From NCBI RefSeq assembly GCF_020381325.1, contig NZ_JAGSPI010000005.1, positions 186,001 to 250,000 of the forward strand: a DNA stretch of 64,000 nucleotides, given 5' to 3'. The notes under the pieces were generated by a model. It was not told the origin of the DNA and did no database searches. It worked only from the letters and a program-made list of their open reading frames with translations. Both the position numbers and the translations under genes were made by a program. This stretch comes from Providencia vermicola (lineage in GTDB: Bacteria > Pseudomonadota > Gammaproteobacteria > Enterobacterales > Enterobacteriaceae). This document shows, piece after piece, positions 53,401-62,107 of this stretch; position 1 is the stretch's first letter; each line of letters begins with the position of its first letter.

Positions 53401-56400
53401 TTTAAATATCGTTAGCGGTTACCATAATAATATTAATTTCGATAATGGGTTTACCTATCTTATTGGCCATTCCGCAGATTCTAGCAGATTTTATTGGCGT
53501 AGCGTCGACCAAGGTCAGTTTAATGAAGACGGAATATTCCCAGCAAGTGCTTGGAGTGAATGGAAAGCCATTCAGATGGGAATAAATGTAGTTCAAGACT
53601 GGGTAAGGCCGTTTATTTTGAATTCGCGACTTCATGTTGCTTGGGTTGAAAAAGAAAAACAAACAGATAGTAACAATCAACCAATAGAACACTATACACT
53701 GAAAATCAGTAAGTTAAATTACGATGGCACGTGGGCAGCGAGCAACTCTTTTAGCCTTGATAGCACATTACGTATTTTTTCAAAAGACAAGTTATACCAA
53801 GTTGGGTTCTATTGCTCTTTGTATAGCAATATGGTGGATGGGTTAGAACAAGATATTATCTATATACTTTTTTATACGAAAAAACAATTTTATTCAGAAG
53901 AAATGCTAACTACCGCATCAGGCTTATTTATTTACCCCAATATGACAACCAAGGCTATGAGTAGTCAAGATTCAAAGAATATTATTATCAAGGTTCACAA
54001 TGATTTAGATACATTACAAAGCCAATATTTAATTAAAAAAGTCGCGCAGGATAATTATTTATATAAAAAATTTCAATATACCTATATCTATGCAGAATAT
54101 GGCTACGATAACTTAACTATGCTTAGTGGAAGTGGCCTTAGCAATATTAGTGTTGTTGAATCAGGAAATAGGGTAATTACATTAAGCCTTGACGCCAATT
54201 TGAGTATCTCTTATCGGGGGGAAGGAACACGTCAGCGTGAACAATGTAATATGATGAAAAAATATTATAATAATGAACCAAGCGAGTTTGTTATTTACTC
54301 CCAACAAACACTTTCGGGCAAGCCGCTGTATAATGTCGTACAACATACAAAGACGGGAAGTAAATACAAACAAAATATTCTTCTTAATAACCCGAGTGCT
54401 GCTGACTTTTATGTATATAACTTAGGAAGTGAAGGTGGTAGTTGGCCCATCCCACCTTCAGAAGAATACTATCGACTTTCATATTCAAAAGAATCAACGA
54501 CCCCAATAAGAAGAATGGAGGTATCGGATTCTGCCAACAATAAATCAAAAACAGATGGCTATTATGATATTAACACAGCACTCCCACCCCAAAATGTCTA
54601 TGTTCATATTTTTTCTGGGGATACCAAGAAAAATTTTCTAGCCAGTAACTATGTTGAAAAACTACCAAACTTCAGTTTAGAGGAGATGATTTACAATTTT
54701 ACGCATTTAGAGATTGATATTCCCCTTTCTGAGTTTATTAATAATAAGCTAACGGTTACCGTGAGTTATAATGCATACCCTACTGATATGCGCAGTTTAG
54801 GAACAAGAATTTATAAAATTGAAATACAACGGCAAAATCCCAATATCGAAGTTATTAGTTTTAATAAAACAAATTTATATGCGCAATACATGCAACGTGA
54901 TATGCATCGAGTTCGAATTAATACCTTATTTGCACAGCAGTTAATTACCAAAGCGAATAAAGGTATTGATCAGATTTTAACAATGGATACGCAATATTTG
55001 CCTGAACCGCAAATGGGGAATGGTGATTATATTAGAGTCACTATACCTAAATACGATGTTGAGCTTCATGGTAACTCAAGAGCGGCTAAGCTACTTATCG
55101 GGTCAGAAAGTGCTTCTATGGCTGTTTTTTGGCAGGGCAGATTGAATGATATCGATACGAATATCGTGCTTTTTGTTCCTTTAAGCCGAAAGGCATCACC
55201 ATTCAATGATATTATTGATTTTCCTAGTAATACTGAATTAACTTTACAACTGCATTTCCAAGCTCAGAGTGGTCTTTCATCTATTGGTATACTTTCTGCT
55301 TCAGTGGCAAATAACCGATTTTATCTTTCTAATTATACGCCAAATAGTCATCAACCTGTACAAGTTGAATTGCTAAAAAATTATATTGAGCCAATGGATT
55401 TTACGGGGGCTAATTCGTTGTATTTTTGGGAGATGTTTTATTACTTACCCGCTATGGTGTGTTCTCGGTTATTACAAGAAAACCAATTTGACCAAGCGCT
55501 TATCTGGCTTAAGTATATTTGGAGCCCAATGGGGTACCAAACATGGCAAGGCAATAAAGCGCCATACTATTGGAATTGCAGACCACTTGAAGAAAGTATC
55601 TCTTGGAGTGCGTCGACGATTGATACCACAAACCCTGATGCGATCGCACAGCATGACCCTATGCATTATAAGGTCACAACATTTATGAAAATGCTTGATT
55701 TGCTAATTGCTCGTGGGGATGCAGCCTACCGGCAACTTGAAAGGGATACGCTGAATGAAGCTAAAATGTGGTATACCCATGCGCTGAGTTTACTTGGAGA
55801 AAAACCTTATATTCCTAATGTAGGCGATAAATGGGGGGATATTAGTTTAGGCGCCGCCGCAGAACAACAGCGCATAAATAATTATCATGATGATCTTACC
55901 CAGCTCTATCAGAATGGCGTTTTACGTGAATCAACCGAAAGAGTTGAACAACTGACGACATGTTTCTATCCGCAAGTGAATACAAAGCTTGAAGGCTACT
56001 GGAATCTATTAGAGCTACGGTTATATAACTTGCGCCATAACCTTTCAATTGATGGACAACCTTTGCATTTACCTTTGTATGCTGAGCCCCTTTCCCCAGA
56101 AGTATTAAAAAGCTCGAGCATTGTTTCATCACACGGAGGGAAAGCATTACCGAAAGTACAATTACCCCTACAACGTTTTGCCGTTGCATTAGGTAATGCA
56201 CGTGGATTAGTCAGCCAATTGATGCAATTTGGCAACATGTTGCAGGGGATCATTGAACGACAGGATAGTGAAGCGATGGCAGAGATGATGCAACTACAGG
56301 CTCGTGATCTTTCTCAAGTATCCATTACCTTGCAAGAATCAACCATCGCTGAAATTGAAGCGGATAAAAAAGTTCTACAGACTAATAGACAAGGCGCTTT

Positions 56401-57652
56401 ACAGCGTTTCAATAGCTATACCAGCCTTTATGATGAAAATGTGAATGTGGGTGAACAATTGGCGATGGATCTCTTTTTATCATCATCCATCACAGCATTG
56501 AGTTGCGAAGCATTGCGTATGTCAGCAGCGATAATGAATATGATCCCAAATATTTATGGTCTTGCCGTTGGCGGCGGGGAGAGTGGCGCTATTTTCAATG
56601 CGTTAGCCATTGGCACAGAAATGAGCTCTCATGCTACGCGAATTTCAGCGGAACGCCTTAGTTATAATGAAACCTATCGACGCAGACGCCAAGAGTGGGG
56701 GATCCATAAAGATAATGCACGGAATGAGTTGGAACAAATAGATGCTCAGCTTGACCTGTTGGGAATTCGTCAGGAATCGGCAAAGCTGCAAAAGCGCTAT
56801 TTAGAAATGCAAAGAGGACATACACAAGCTCAACTGGAATTTATACAACGCAAATTTAGCAATAAAGCCATGTATAACTGGTTACGTGGTTGTTTATCTT
56901 CAATTTATTACCAATTTTATGACCTTACATTGTCTCGTTGTTTAATGGCTCAAGAGGCTTTTCGTTGGGAAACCAACCAACGCGATGCCATATTCATCAA
57001 ACCAGGCGCATGGAACAGTAATTATGCGGGATTACTAGCAGGAGAAAACCTTGCCTTGAATTTGGCTCAACTGGATGAGGCATACATCAAACAAGAAACT
57101 CGCCCAATGGAAGTGACTCGTACAATCTCTCTGGCGCAATGGTACTCCTCACAACCTGATGGTAAAGGTTTTGCCTTAGCGGATGAAGTGAAAAACATCT
57201 TGATTAAAGAGGAAGGCGGGGTGGGAACTCGAGAAAATGGATTAGTACTCGATCGTAATGGCATTTTAATGAGTACATTTAAACTTGCTGATTTTAATAT
57301 CAAAAATGACTACCCAGATAATCTAGGCAATATTCGTCGAATTAAACAAATTAGCGTGTCCCTTCCAATGCTAATGGGGGCTTATCAGGATATTCAAGCC
57401 GTGCTGAACTACAGTAGTAGCCTTATCGTACCGAGAGGTTGCAATACTATTGCACTTTCCCACGGCATTAATGATAGCGGTCAATTCCAACTCAATTTTG
57501 ATGATCCCCAATTCCTACCTTTTGAAGGCATTCCTATTGATGATAGCGGGATTTTCACCCTCAGTTTTCCAAATGCAACAGGAAAGCAAAAATTATTACT
57601 TTTGAGTTTAAGTAACATTATTTTGCATATTCACTACGGCATACGTCATTAA
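50489..57652 (+). CDS. Tc toxin TcA component (TcdA-like pore/receptor subunit)
   Basis: A 2387-residue A subunit of a Toxin complex. In this family five copies form a channel that binds the host cell and injects the toxin held by TcB-TcC. The N-terminus has the typical FSPAAYLTELYREALPIHDKQ, RRPDISNILLSQDNMDTEMS and YANEI blocks (about residues 105-165). A central all-helical and beta receptor-binding region follows. The region from about 1640 (SLYFWEMFYYLPAMVCSRLL) to the end holds the pore-forming and TcB-binding parts, including long helices near 1930-2000 and the ending LLLSLSNIILHIHYGI. AAGGAG lies six bases before the ATG at 50489, so this start is preferred over 50471. Confidence 0.93.
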   Translation: MPSFEMISNKVNKLSSKTLSLADIMLMSQEQLHEQFSHILNRNEIVNLYEIAQEKRNESRLFESQLLARINPQTSALRSLNVKSLAEKYSYIDMFPERSNYFVSEGSVSSSFSPAAYLTELYREALPIHDKQSVYNLGNRRPDISNILLSQDNMDTEMSTLSYANEILVSAISSIMVEPPDKIEEKLSSCRQGGGLPYHHAYNTVRLGIFQQDPHLKTIKSLPLLNQLLAAQRLTALSLNLPPESFAILIESVTEDEEKIHELYDKNFEGVSESDLSSINQLSRYYQVSTDEIATLIELTCLSCGFSGTGIDGNYSALFLLYFNKMVRLFRATELTIQDMERIVLNTDLPIDKLTPDIIYQIAHAKIFVQQGYLTLSEAFILTNSMVGIRSTSLQVSQFDLLFNTPLLDGKRYELDEQLITVHPDKLLQGESFHRSVLKRSFKVDDAGLWLLHQMGSRDNSYAFKNTREKLSDLYRIVLLARAHALTIDELEIILQLSDYREVPLYDLDNDQLHEIIHYVSKITLWLAEQNWSVYQLFIMVGDITSTVWTPALDDLQQTLLNGIGAAPNLHGEALVTRMAPFFVSTLSLNSNYISELCLHWVNQIKPNGQTTDKFWQLIQKKYLTDAERADVIAFTQTLTQLSIIINQIHLSEQELDLIIKKPSLLISSLSELGLTTEILLQLTQFHQWVNGSGEFSNDVLTALNHQQLSAEILASSLNDDVAKVGQALMLARQIGLSRNHNDDVSLPTPERTYLGHWDQVSIAIQLLCVSNLLNITPDGIVQLLELSYDPKKGYSSWAVQSHLIQGALKQSDNETVYHQLEEQWGNALNTFYRLKAAPVPLPTRDDVYYYLLIDNQVSGTVTTSRIAETIASLQLYIYRALNDLEDKTESRVISRPFFINWDKYNARYSTWAGCSQLLYYPENYLDPTMRIGQTQMMDGMLQDISQSNLPPDTIETAFNSYLSQFEQIANLNIVSGYHNNINFDNGFTYLIGHSADSSRFYWRSVDQGQFNEDGIFPASAWSEWKAIQMGINVVQDWVRPFILNSRLHVAWVEKEKQTDSNNQPIEHYTLKISKLNYDGTWAASNSFSLDSTLRIFSKDKLYQVGFYCSLYSNMVDGLEQDIIYILFYTKKQFYSEEMLTTASGLFIYPNMTTKAMSSQDSKNIIIKVHNDLDTLQSQYLIKKVAQDNYLYKKFQYTYIYAEYGYDNLTMLSGSGLSNISVVESGNRVITLSLDANLSISYRGEGTRQREQCNMMKKYYNNEPSEFVIYSQQTLSGKPLYNVVQHTKTGSKYKQNILLNNPSAADFYVYNLGSEGGSWPIPPSEEYYRLSYSKESTTPIRRMEVSDSANNKSKTDGYYDINTALPPQNVYVHIFSGDTKKNFLASNYVEKLPNFSLEEMIYNFTHLEIDIPLSEFINNKLTVTVSYNAYPTDMRSLGTRIYKIEIQRQNPNIEVISFNKTNLYAQYMQRDMHRVRINTLFAQQLITKANKGIDQILTMDTQYLPEPQMGNGDYIRVTIPKYDVELHGNSRAAKLLIGSESASMAVFWQGRLNDIDTNIVLFVPLSRKASPFNDIIDFPSNTELTLQLHFQAQSGLSSIGILSASVANNRFYLSNYTPNSHQPVQVELLKNYIEPMDFTGANSLYFWEMFYYLPAMVCSRLLQENQFDQALIWLKYIWSPMGYQTWQGNKAPYYWNCRPLEESISWSASTIDTTNPDAIAQHDPMHYKVTTFMKMLDLLIARGDAAYRQLERDTLNEAKMWYTHALSLLGEKPYIPNVGDKWGDISLGAAAEQQRINNYHDDLTQLYQNGVLRESTERVEQLTTCFYPQVNTKLEGYWNLLELRLYNLRHNLSIDGQPLHLPLYAEPLSPEVLKSSSIVSSHGGKALPKVQLPLQRFAVALGNARGLVSQLMQFGNMLQGIIERQDSEAMAEMMQLQARDLSQVSITLQESTIAEIEADKKVLQTNRQGALQRFNSYTSLYDENVNVGEQLAMDLFLSSSITALSCEALRMSAAIMNMIPNIYGLAVGGGESGAIFNALAIGTEMSSHATRISAERLSYNETYRRRRQEWGIHKDNARNELEQIDAQLDLLGIRQESAKLQKRYLEMQRGHTQAQLEFIQRKFSNKAMYNWLRGCLSSIYYQFYDLTLSRCLMAQEAFRWETNQRDAIFIKPGAWNSNYAGLLAGENLALNLAQLDEAYIKQETRPMEVTRTISLAQWYSSQPDGKGFALADEVKNILIKEEGGVGTRENGLVLDRNGILMSTFKLADFNIKNDYPDNLGNIRRIKQISVSLPMLMGAYQDIQAVLNYSSSLIVPRGCNTIALSHGINDSGQFQLNFDDPQFLPFEGIPIDDSGIFTLSFPNATGKQKLLLLSLSNIILHIHYGIRH

Positions 57653-57664
57653 TCTCATGGAAGT

Positions 57665-57684
57665 ACAGGCAGGAGACTGCCTGT
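57665..57684 (+). other. Stem-loop between TcA and TcB genes
   Basis: ACAGGCAG, loop GAGA, CTGCCTGT: a perfect eight-base stem in the 44-bp gap, just before the TcB ribosome binding site. There is no T run, so it may tune the ratio of the two proteins instead of ending transcription. Confidence 0.55.
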
Positions 57685-57696
57685 CAGGAAAATACT

Positions 57697-60600
57697 ATGG
57701 AAAAACAATCTGGTGTTAATATTGCGCCATTATCGCTCCCCAAGGGGGGAGGAACTAGCCAAGGTATGGGAGAGAACATTGCAAATGCAGGCCCAAGTGG
57801 TATGTCATCAATGTCAATTCCACTTCCTTTATCTTCAGGGCGAACCTATTCACCCTCTCTTTTATTATCCTATAGCAGTGGAGCAGGGAATGGCGCTTTT
57901 GGCTTAGGCTGGCAAGTAGGGCTGTTATCGATTAGCCTCAGAACCCAACATGGCGTTCCCCGTTATGCAGGAAAGGATCAGTTTTTGTCGCCAGCAGGCG
58001 AGTTATTAGTGATAGCGCTCAATACATTAGGCGCTGCCGATGTTCAACGACGCACACAATTACAGGGTGTAACGCTATCATCGACACATATAGTGACGAC
58101 GTATCAACCGAGAGTGATTGAAGATAATAGCCGCTTAGAATATTGGCAACCGAGTAGTGAAGGTGAGGAAAAGCCTTTTTGGGTTATTTATTCACCTGAT
58201 GGAAATATCCATTTTTTAGGTAAGACGAAACAGGCACGTATTTATTGCGCTGAAAATACCAACCAAATTGCGCAGTGGCTTATTGAGGAAACCATTACGC
58301 CTACGGGAGAACATGTTTATTATCAGTATAAGGCCGAAAATATCGCTAACTGTGATGAACAAGAACAAGCGCTCTCTTCTGCAACTGAGGGGGCACAACG
58401 TTACTTATGGCAGGTTTCGTATGGCAACATTCAAGCAGCACAAACCCCTTTTATTCTAAGAGACACACCTATTCAAGAAAATAGTTGGTTGTTTCATGCC
58501 ATCTTTGATTATGGTGAGCGCAGCATCATCGATATAGATAAGCCCGATTATCATGAGCAATCACTTTGGTTGTGCCGGCCTGACTGTTTTTCACGGTTTG
58601 AATATGGTTTTGAAATAAGAACACGTCGCCTTTGCCAACAAGTCCTGATGTTTCATCGGGTTGATTTATTATCAGGCGCAACTGCCTCTAAACAGCCACC
58701 TGAACTCGTCGCCAGAGTAGTGTTTGAATATGATTTGCAGCCTATATTAACCACTCTGGTGGCTGTAAAACAAATAGGGCATGAAATTGGAGAGGAAATA
58801 GTTACCAGAGCGCCTTTAGAATTTGATTATCAACATCAAGAACGTCCTAAAGCGAGTCAATGGGGGGAATTCACGGCACTACAATATTTCAATTCACAGC
58901 AGTCATATCAACTAGTTGATTTATTTGGTGAAGGAATTTCGGGGATTTTATATCAATCACCTGAAGCTTGGTGGTACCGTTCCCCTGAGCGGGATGCCGC
59001 CATTGGGGAAAATGCGGTGAGTTATGCGGAACCCACTGCATTAGTGCAAACGCCTTCTTTAAAACAAAATGCGGTTTTGATGGATTTTACGGGGAATGGC
59101 CAATTAGATTGGGTTATTGCTCAACCTGGTCTTGAAGGTTATTACACTCAACAGCCTGATAATCGCTGGACTCAATTTATTCCCATCTCTGCATTTCCGA
59201 CGGAATATTTCCACTCTATCTCACAACTTATTGATCTAACAGGAAATGGTATCGCAGACCTTGTTTTAATAGGCCCAAAGAGTGTACGTATTTACCCCAA
59301 TAATAGAGAGGGGTTTTCGGCGAGTGAACTCACGATACAGCCTGATGGTGTGGTTTTACCGATTGCCAATGCTGAAACATTAGTCGGGTTTAGTGACCTT
59401 TTAGGATCAGGCCAACAGCATTTAGTTGCAATTAATGCAGAAGGGGTCACTTGCTGGGCAAATTTAGGCTATGGTCAATTTAGTCCCCCACGCACGCTCG
59501 ACGGTTTTAGTTTGCCAAAAGCCTTATTTAATCCAAATTTTATTTATCTTGTTGATACGGATGGCTCTGGTTATGTTGACTTAATTTATGTGCAGCCGAC
59601 ACAACTTTTAGTGTATAGCAATGAAGCGGGTAATTGCTTTAGTGAGCCTTATGTCATCGCGTTACCCACGGGGGTGCAATTTGATAATACATGTCTGTTG
59701 CAAGCTGCAGATGTGACGGGTATGGGGGGCGTTAGTTTAATCTTAACTGTTCCACATCAAGCCCCTTATCACTGGAAATTGGATTTTTCCTCGGAAAAAG
59801 CGTGGCTATTAAACACAATCAACAACAATATGGGGGCTGAAACGTCACTGAGGTATCGAAGTTCGGCACAATTTTGGCTCGATGAAAAAACGAAGTTGCA
59901 GAAAATGGGCTTACCCATAGTTTCGCATCTTCCATTCCCTATCCATGTTTTATGGCAGACACAAAGCGTGGATGAAATTACGCAAAACTGTTTGAGCAGC
60001 AGTATACGTTATGAGCAAGGGGTTTGGGATGGTGTTGAACGTGAATTTCGTGGTTTTGGTTACTTGGAAATGCTCGATACTGATGAGCGAGCCCAAGGTA
60101 ATGCACCAGAACGTACTGCTCCAACCCTCACAAAAAACTGGTTTTTAACGGGAAATAAAACGGTTGACCAGCAACAATATCACTATTTTTGGAAAGGAGA
60201 TCCTCACGCATTTGACTATTTATATCCACGCTACAGCCAATGGGTTGATGATAAAGATATATCACTGGATACTTTTCCTGATGGGAGTGAATATTGGCTT
60301 TCCCGAAGTTTAAAGGGAATGCCGCTACGTACTGAGGTGTTTGGCCTAGATGGGAGTGATAAACAACATATTCCCTATAATATTGTAGAATTTCGGTTTC
60401 AATCGCGTTTACTTCCCTCCACATCGGCTCAATATGTCACCCAAGTTTCACAAATAGAAGAAAGAACTTATACCTACGAGCGAATTATCCCTGATCCGCA
60501 ATGTGCGCAATCCATTGTTGTTGAACAAGATTTATATGGGGCAGCCCTTAAGGAAGTCACGATTGCTTACCCTCGAAGAGCAAAATCTGCAAGTGACCCT

Positions 60601-62094
60601 TATCCAACGACACTTCCAACTACCACTGTAGGAAGCAGCTATGATGAACAACAAACTATTTTACGCTTAGTGATAAAACAATCGCGATGGCATCAATTAA
60701 TCTCCTCTGATACTTATGTTTTAGGCATTGCGGACTGTCAACGTAGCGATGCATTTGAATTTGTGGCCACAGAGGTGCCAAAAGAAGGGATTACGCTTGA
60801 AACGTTGATAGCTAGCAATGGCCTATTAGGTAAACATCGTGCTTCAGCGTACTTAGGTCAACAGCGGATCGTTTATACCGATGGTAAACGCGAGTTTGTG
60901 GAACCTGTTTTCCCTGTTCTCGTGGCGTATACCGAAACCGCAGTTTTAGATGAACAAGCATTAAAAGCATTTGATGGACACATTGGAAAAGAGGAGCTTC
61001 TTCAATATTTACATAAAGGTGGCTATACCCAAGCGCCACAGCTATTGGGACATTCCACGGAGTTGGTTTGGTGTGCACGTCAAGGTTACACCGATTATGG
61101 TGATGCAAAACAATTTTGGCGGCCATTGGCGACTCGAACGACGTTATTAACGGGGAAAACACATTATCGTTGGAGTCAACATTACTGTGTAATCACTGCG
61201 ATGGAAGATGCAGCAGGCATGACAACATATGCACAGTATGATTATCGGTTTATGACGCCAATTCAAATTCAAGATATCAATAATAACCAAAGTCATGCCG
61301 CATTAGATGCCCTAGGGCGAGTCACATCTACACGTTTTTGGGGAACAGAGAATGGCTTACCGTGTGGTTATAGCCCTCCGTCAGATAAACCTTTTAAGGC
61401 ACCATTAACTGTTGAGGGCATTTTAAGTTTGCCAAAAGGTACTCCTGTTTCCCAAGCAATTGTTTACTGTGATGATAGCTGGATGTATCAGATTGATAAA
61501 CCAAATGATTTACCTCATGATTTTAAAATAACAATAGGGAAAAAAATAGGTTCTTTAGCACTACGTCGGTTGCGAAGGTCTTGTGCATTAAAGCAAAACC
61601 CATTTGTCGCTTCGACGACGGGTATGCGTATTCCACCGCATTTTTGTACGATTACGACCGACCGTTATGATAATGACCCTGAACAGCAGTTGCGCCAACA
61701 AGTGGCTTTTTTTGACGGTTTTGGGCGATCGCTACAAACATCTGTACGCCATGAAGCTGGAAATGCTTATGTACGTGATGATTCAGGGGCTCTTCAGTGT
61801 GATCCTCAAGGACAGTTAATTGAACGCTTTACGCCAACTCGTTGGGCTGTAACAGGAAAAACAGAATACAACAACAAAGGTCTTGCCGTCAGAACTTATC
61901 AACCTTATTTCCTCGATAACTGGCGTTATGTCAGTGATGCTAGCAGCCGCAGTGATTTGTATGCCGATACGGTTTATTACGACCCACAAGGAAGAGCTAG
62001 CCAAGTATTAACGGCTAAAAATTATTTACGGCGTACTCAAATATTCCCGTGGTTTACAGTTGAAGAAGATGAAAATGATACGTTAGAAGGGTAA
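57697..62094 (+). CDS. Tc toxin TcB component (TcaC/TcdB-like)
   Basis: A 1465-residue B subunit. In this family TcB and TcC form a closed shell that holds the toxin domain, and the TcB propeller gates its release into TcA. The N-terminal SpvB-like domain is clear (SLPKGGGTSQGMGENIANAGPSG, SYSSGAGNGAFGLGW). It is followed by FG-GAP-like propeller repeats: MDFTGNGQLDWVIAQ, LIDLTGNGIADLVLI, LVDTDGSGYVDLIYV (about 460-640). The TcdB middle domains and the start of the RHS shell come after (WDGVEREFRGFGY). AGGA lies about eight bases before the ATG. A 13-bp gap leads to the TcC gene, so the operon is tight. Confidence 0.93.
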   Translation: MEKQSGVNIAPLSLPKGGGTSQGMGENIANAGPSGMSSMSIPLPLSSGRTYSPSLLLSYSSGAGNGAFGLGWQVGLLSISLRTQHGVPRYAGKDQFLSPAGELLVIALNTLGAADVQRRTQLQGVTLSSTHIVTTYQPRVIEDNSRLEYWQPSSEGEEKPFWVIYSPDGNIHFLGKTKQARIYCAENTNQIAQWLIEETITPTGEHVYYQYKAENIANCDEQEQALSSATEGAQRYLWQVSYGNIQAAQTPFILRDTPIQENSWLFHAIFDYGERSIIDIDKPDYHEQSLWLCRPDCFSRFEYGFEIRTRRLCQQVLMFHRVDLLSGATASKQPPELVARVVFEYDLQPILTTLVAVKQIGHEIGEEIVTRAPLEFDYQHQERPKASQWGEFTALQYFNSQQSYQLVDLFGEGISGILYQSPEAWWYRSPERDAAIGENAVSYAEPTALVQTPSLKQNAVLMDFTGNGQLDWVIAQPGLEGYYTQQPDNRWTQFIPISAFPTEYFHSISQLIDLTGNGIADLVLIGPKSVRIYPNNREGFSASELTIQPDGVVLPIANAETLVGFSDLLGSGQQHLVAINAEGVTCWANLGYGQFSPPRTLDGFSLPKALFNPNFIYLVDTDGSGYVDLIYVQPTQLLVYSNEAGNCFSEPYVIALPTGVQFDNTCLLQAADVTGMGGVSLILTVPHQAPYHWKLDFSSEKAWLLNTINNNMGAETSLRYRSSAQFWLDEKTKLQKMGLPIVSHLPFPIHVLWQTQSVDEITQNCLSSSIRYEQGVWDGVEREFRGFGYLEMLDTDERAQGNAPERTAPTLTKNWFLTGNKTVDQQQYHYFWKGDPHAFDYLYPRYSQWVDDKDISLDTFPDGSEYWLSRSLKGMPLRTEVFGLDGSDKQHIPYNIVEFRFQSRLLPSTSAQYVTQVSQIEERTYTYERIIPDPQCAQSIVVEQDLYGAALKEVTIAYPRRAKSASDPYPTTLPTTTVGSSYDEQQTILRLVIKQSRWHQLISSDTYVLGIADCQRSDAFEFVATEVPKEGITLETLIASNGLLGKHRASAYLGQQRIVYTDGKREFVEPVFPVLVAYTETAVLDEQALKAFDGHIGKEELLQYLHKGGYTQAPQLLGHSTELVWCARQGYTDYGDAKQFWRPLATRTTLLTGKTHYRWSQHYCVITAMEDAAGMTTYAQYDYRFMTPIQIQDINNNQSHAALDALGRVTSTRFWGTENGLPCGYSPPSDKPFKAPLTVEGILSLPKGTPVSQAIVYCDDSWMYQIDKPNDLPHDFKITIGKKIGSLALRRLRRSCALKQNPFVASTTGMRIPPHFCTITTDRYDNDPEQQLRQQVAFFDGFGRSLQTSVRHEAGNAYVRDDSGALQCDPQGQLIERFTPTRWAVTGKTEYNNKGLAVRTYQPYFLDNWRYVSDASSRSDLYADTVYYDPQGRASQVLTAKNYLRRTQIFPWFTVEEDENDTLEG

Positions 62095-62107
62095 TCAGGG
62101 GGAGACG

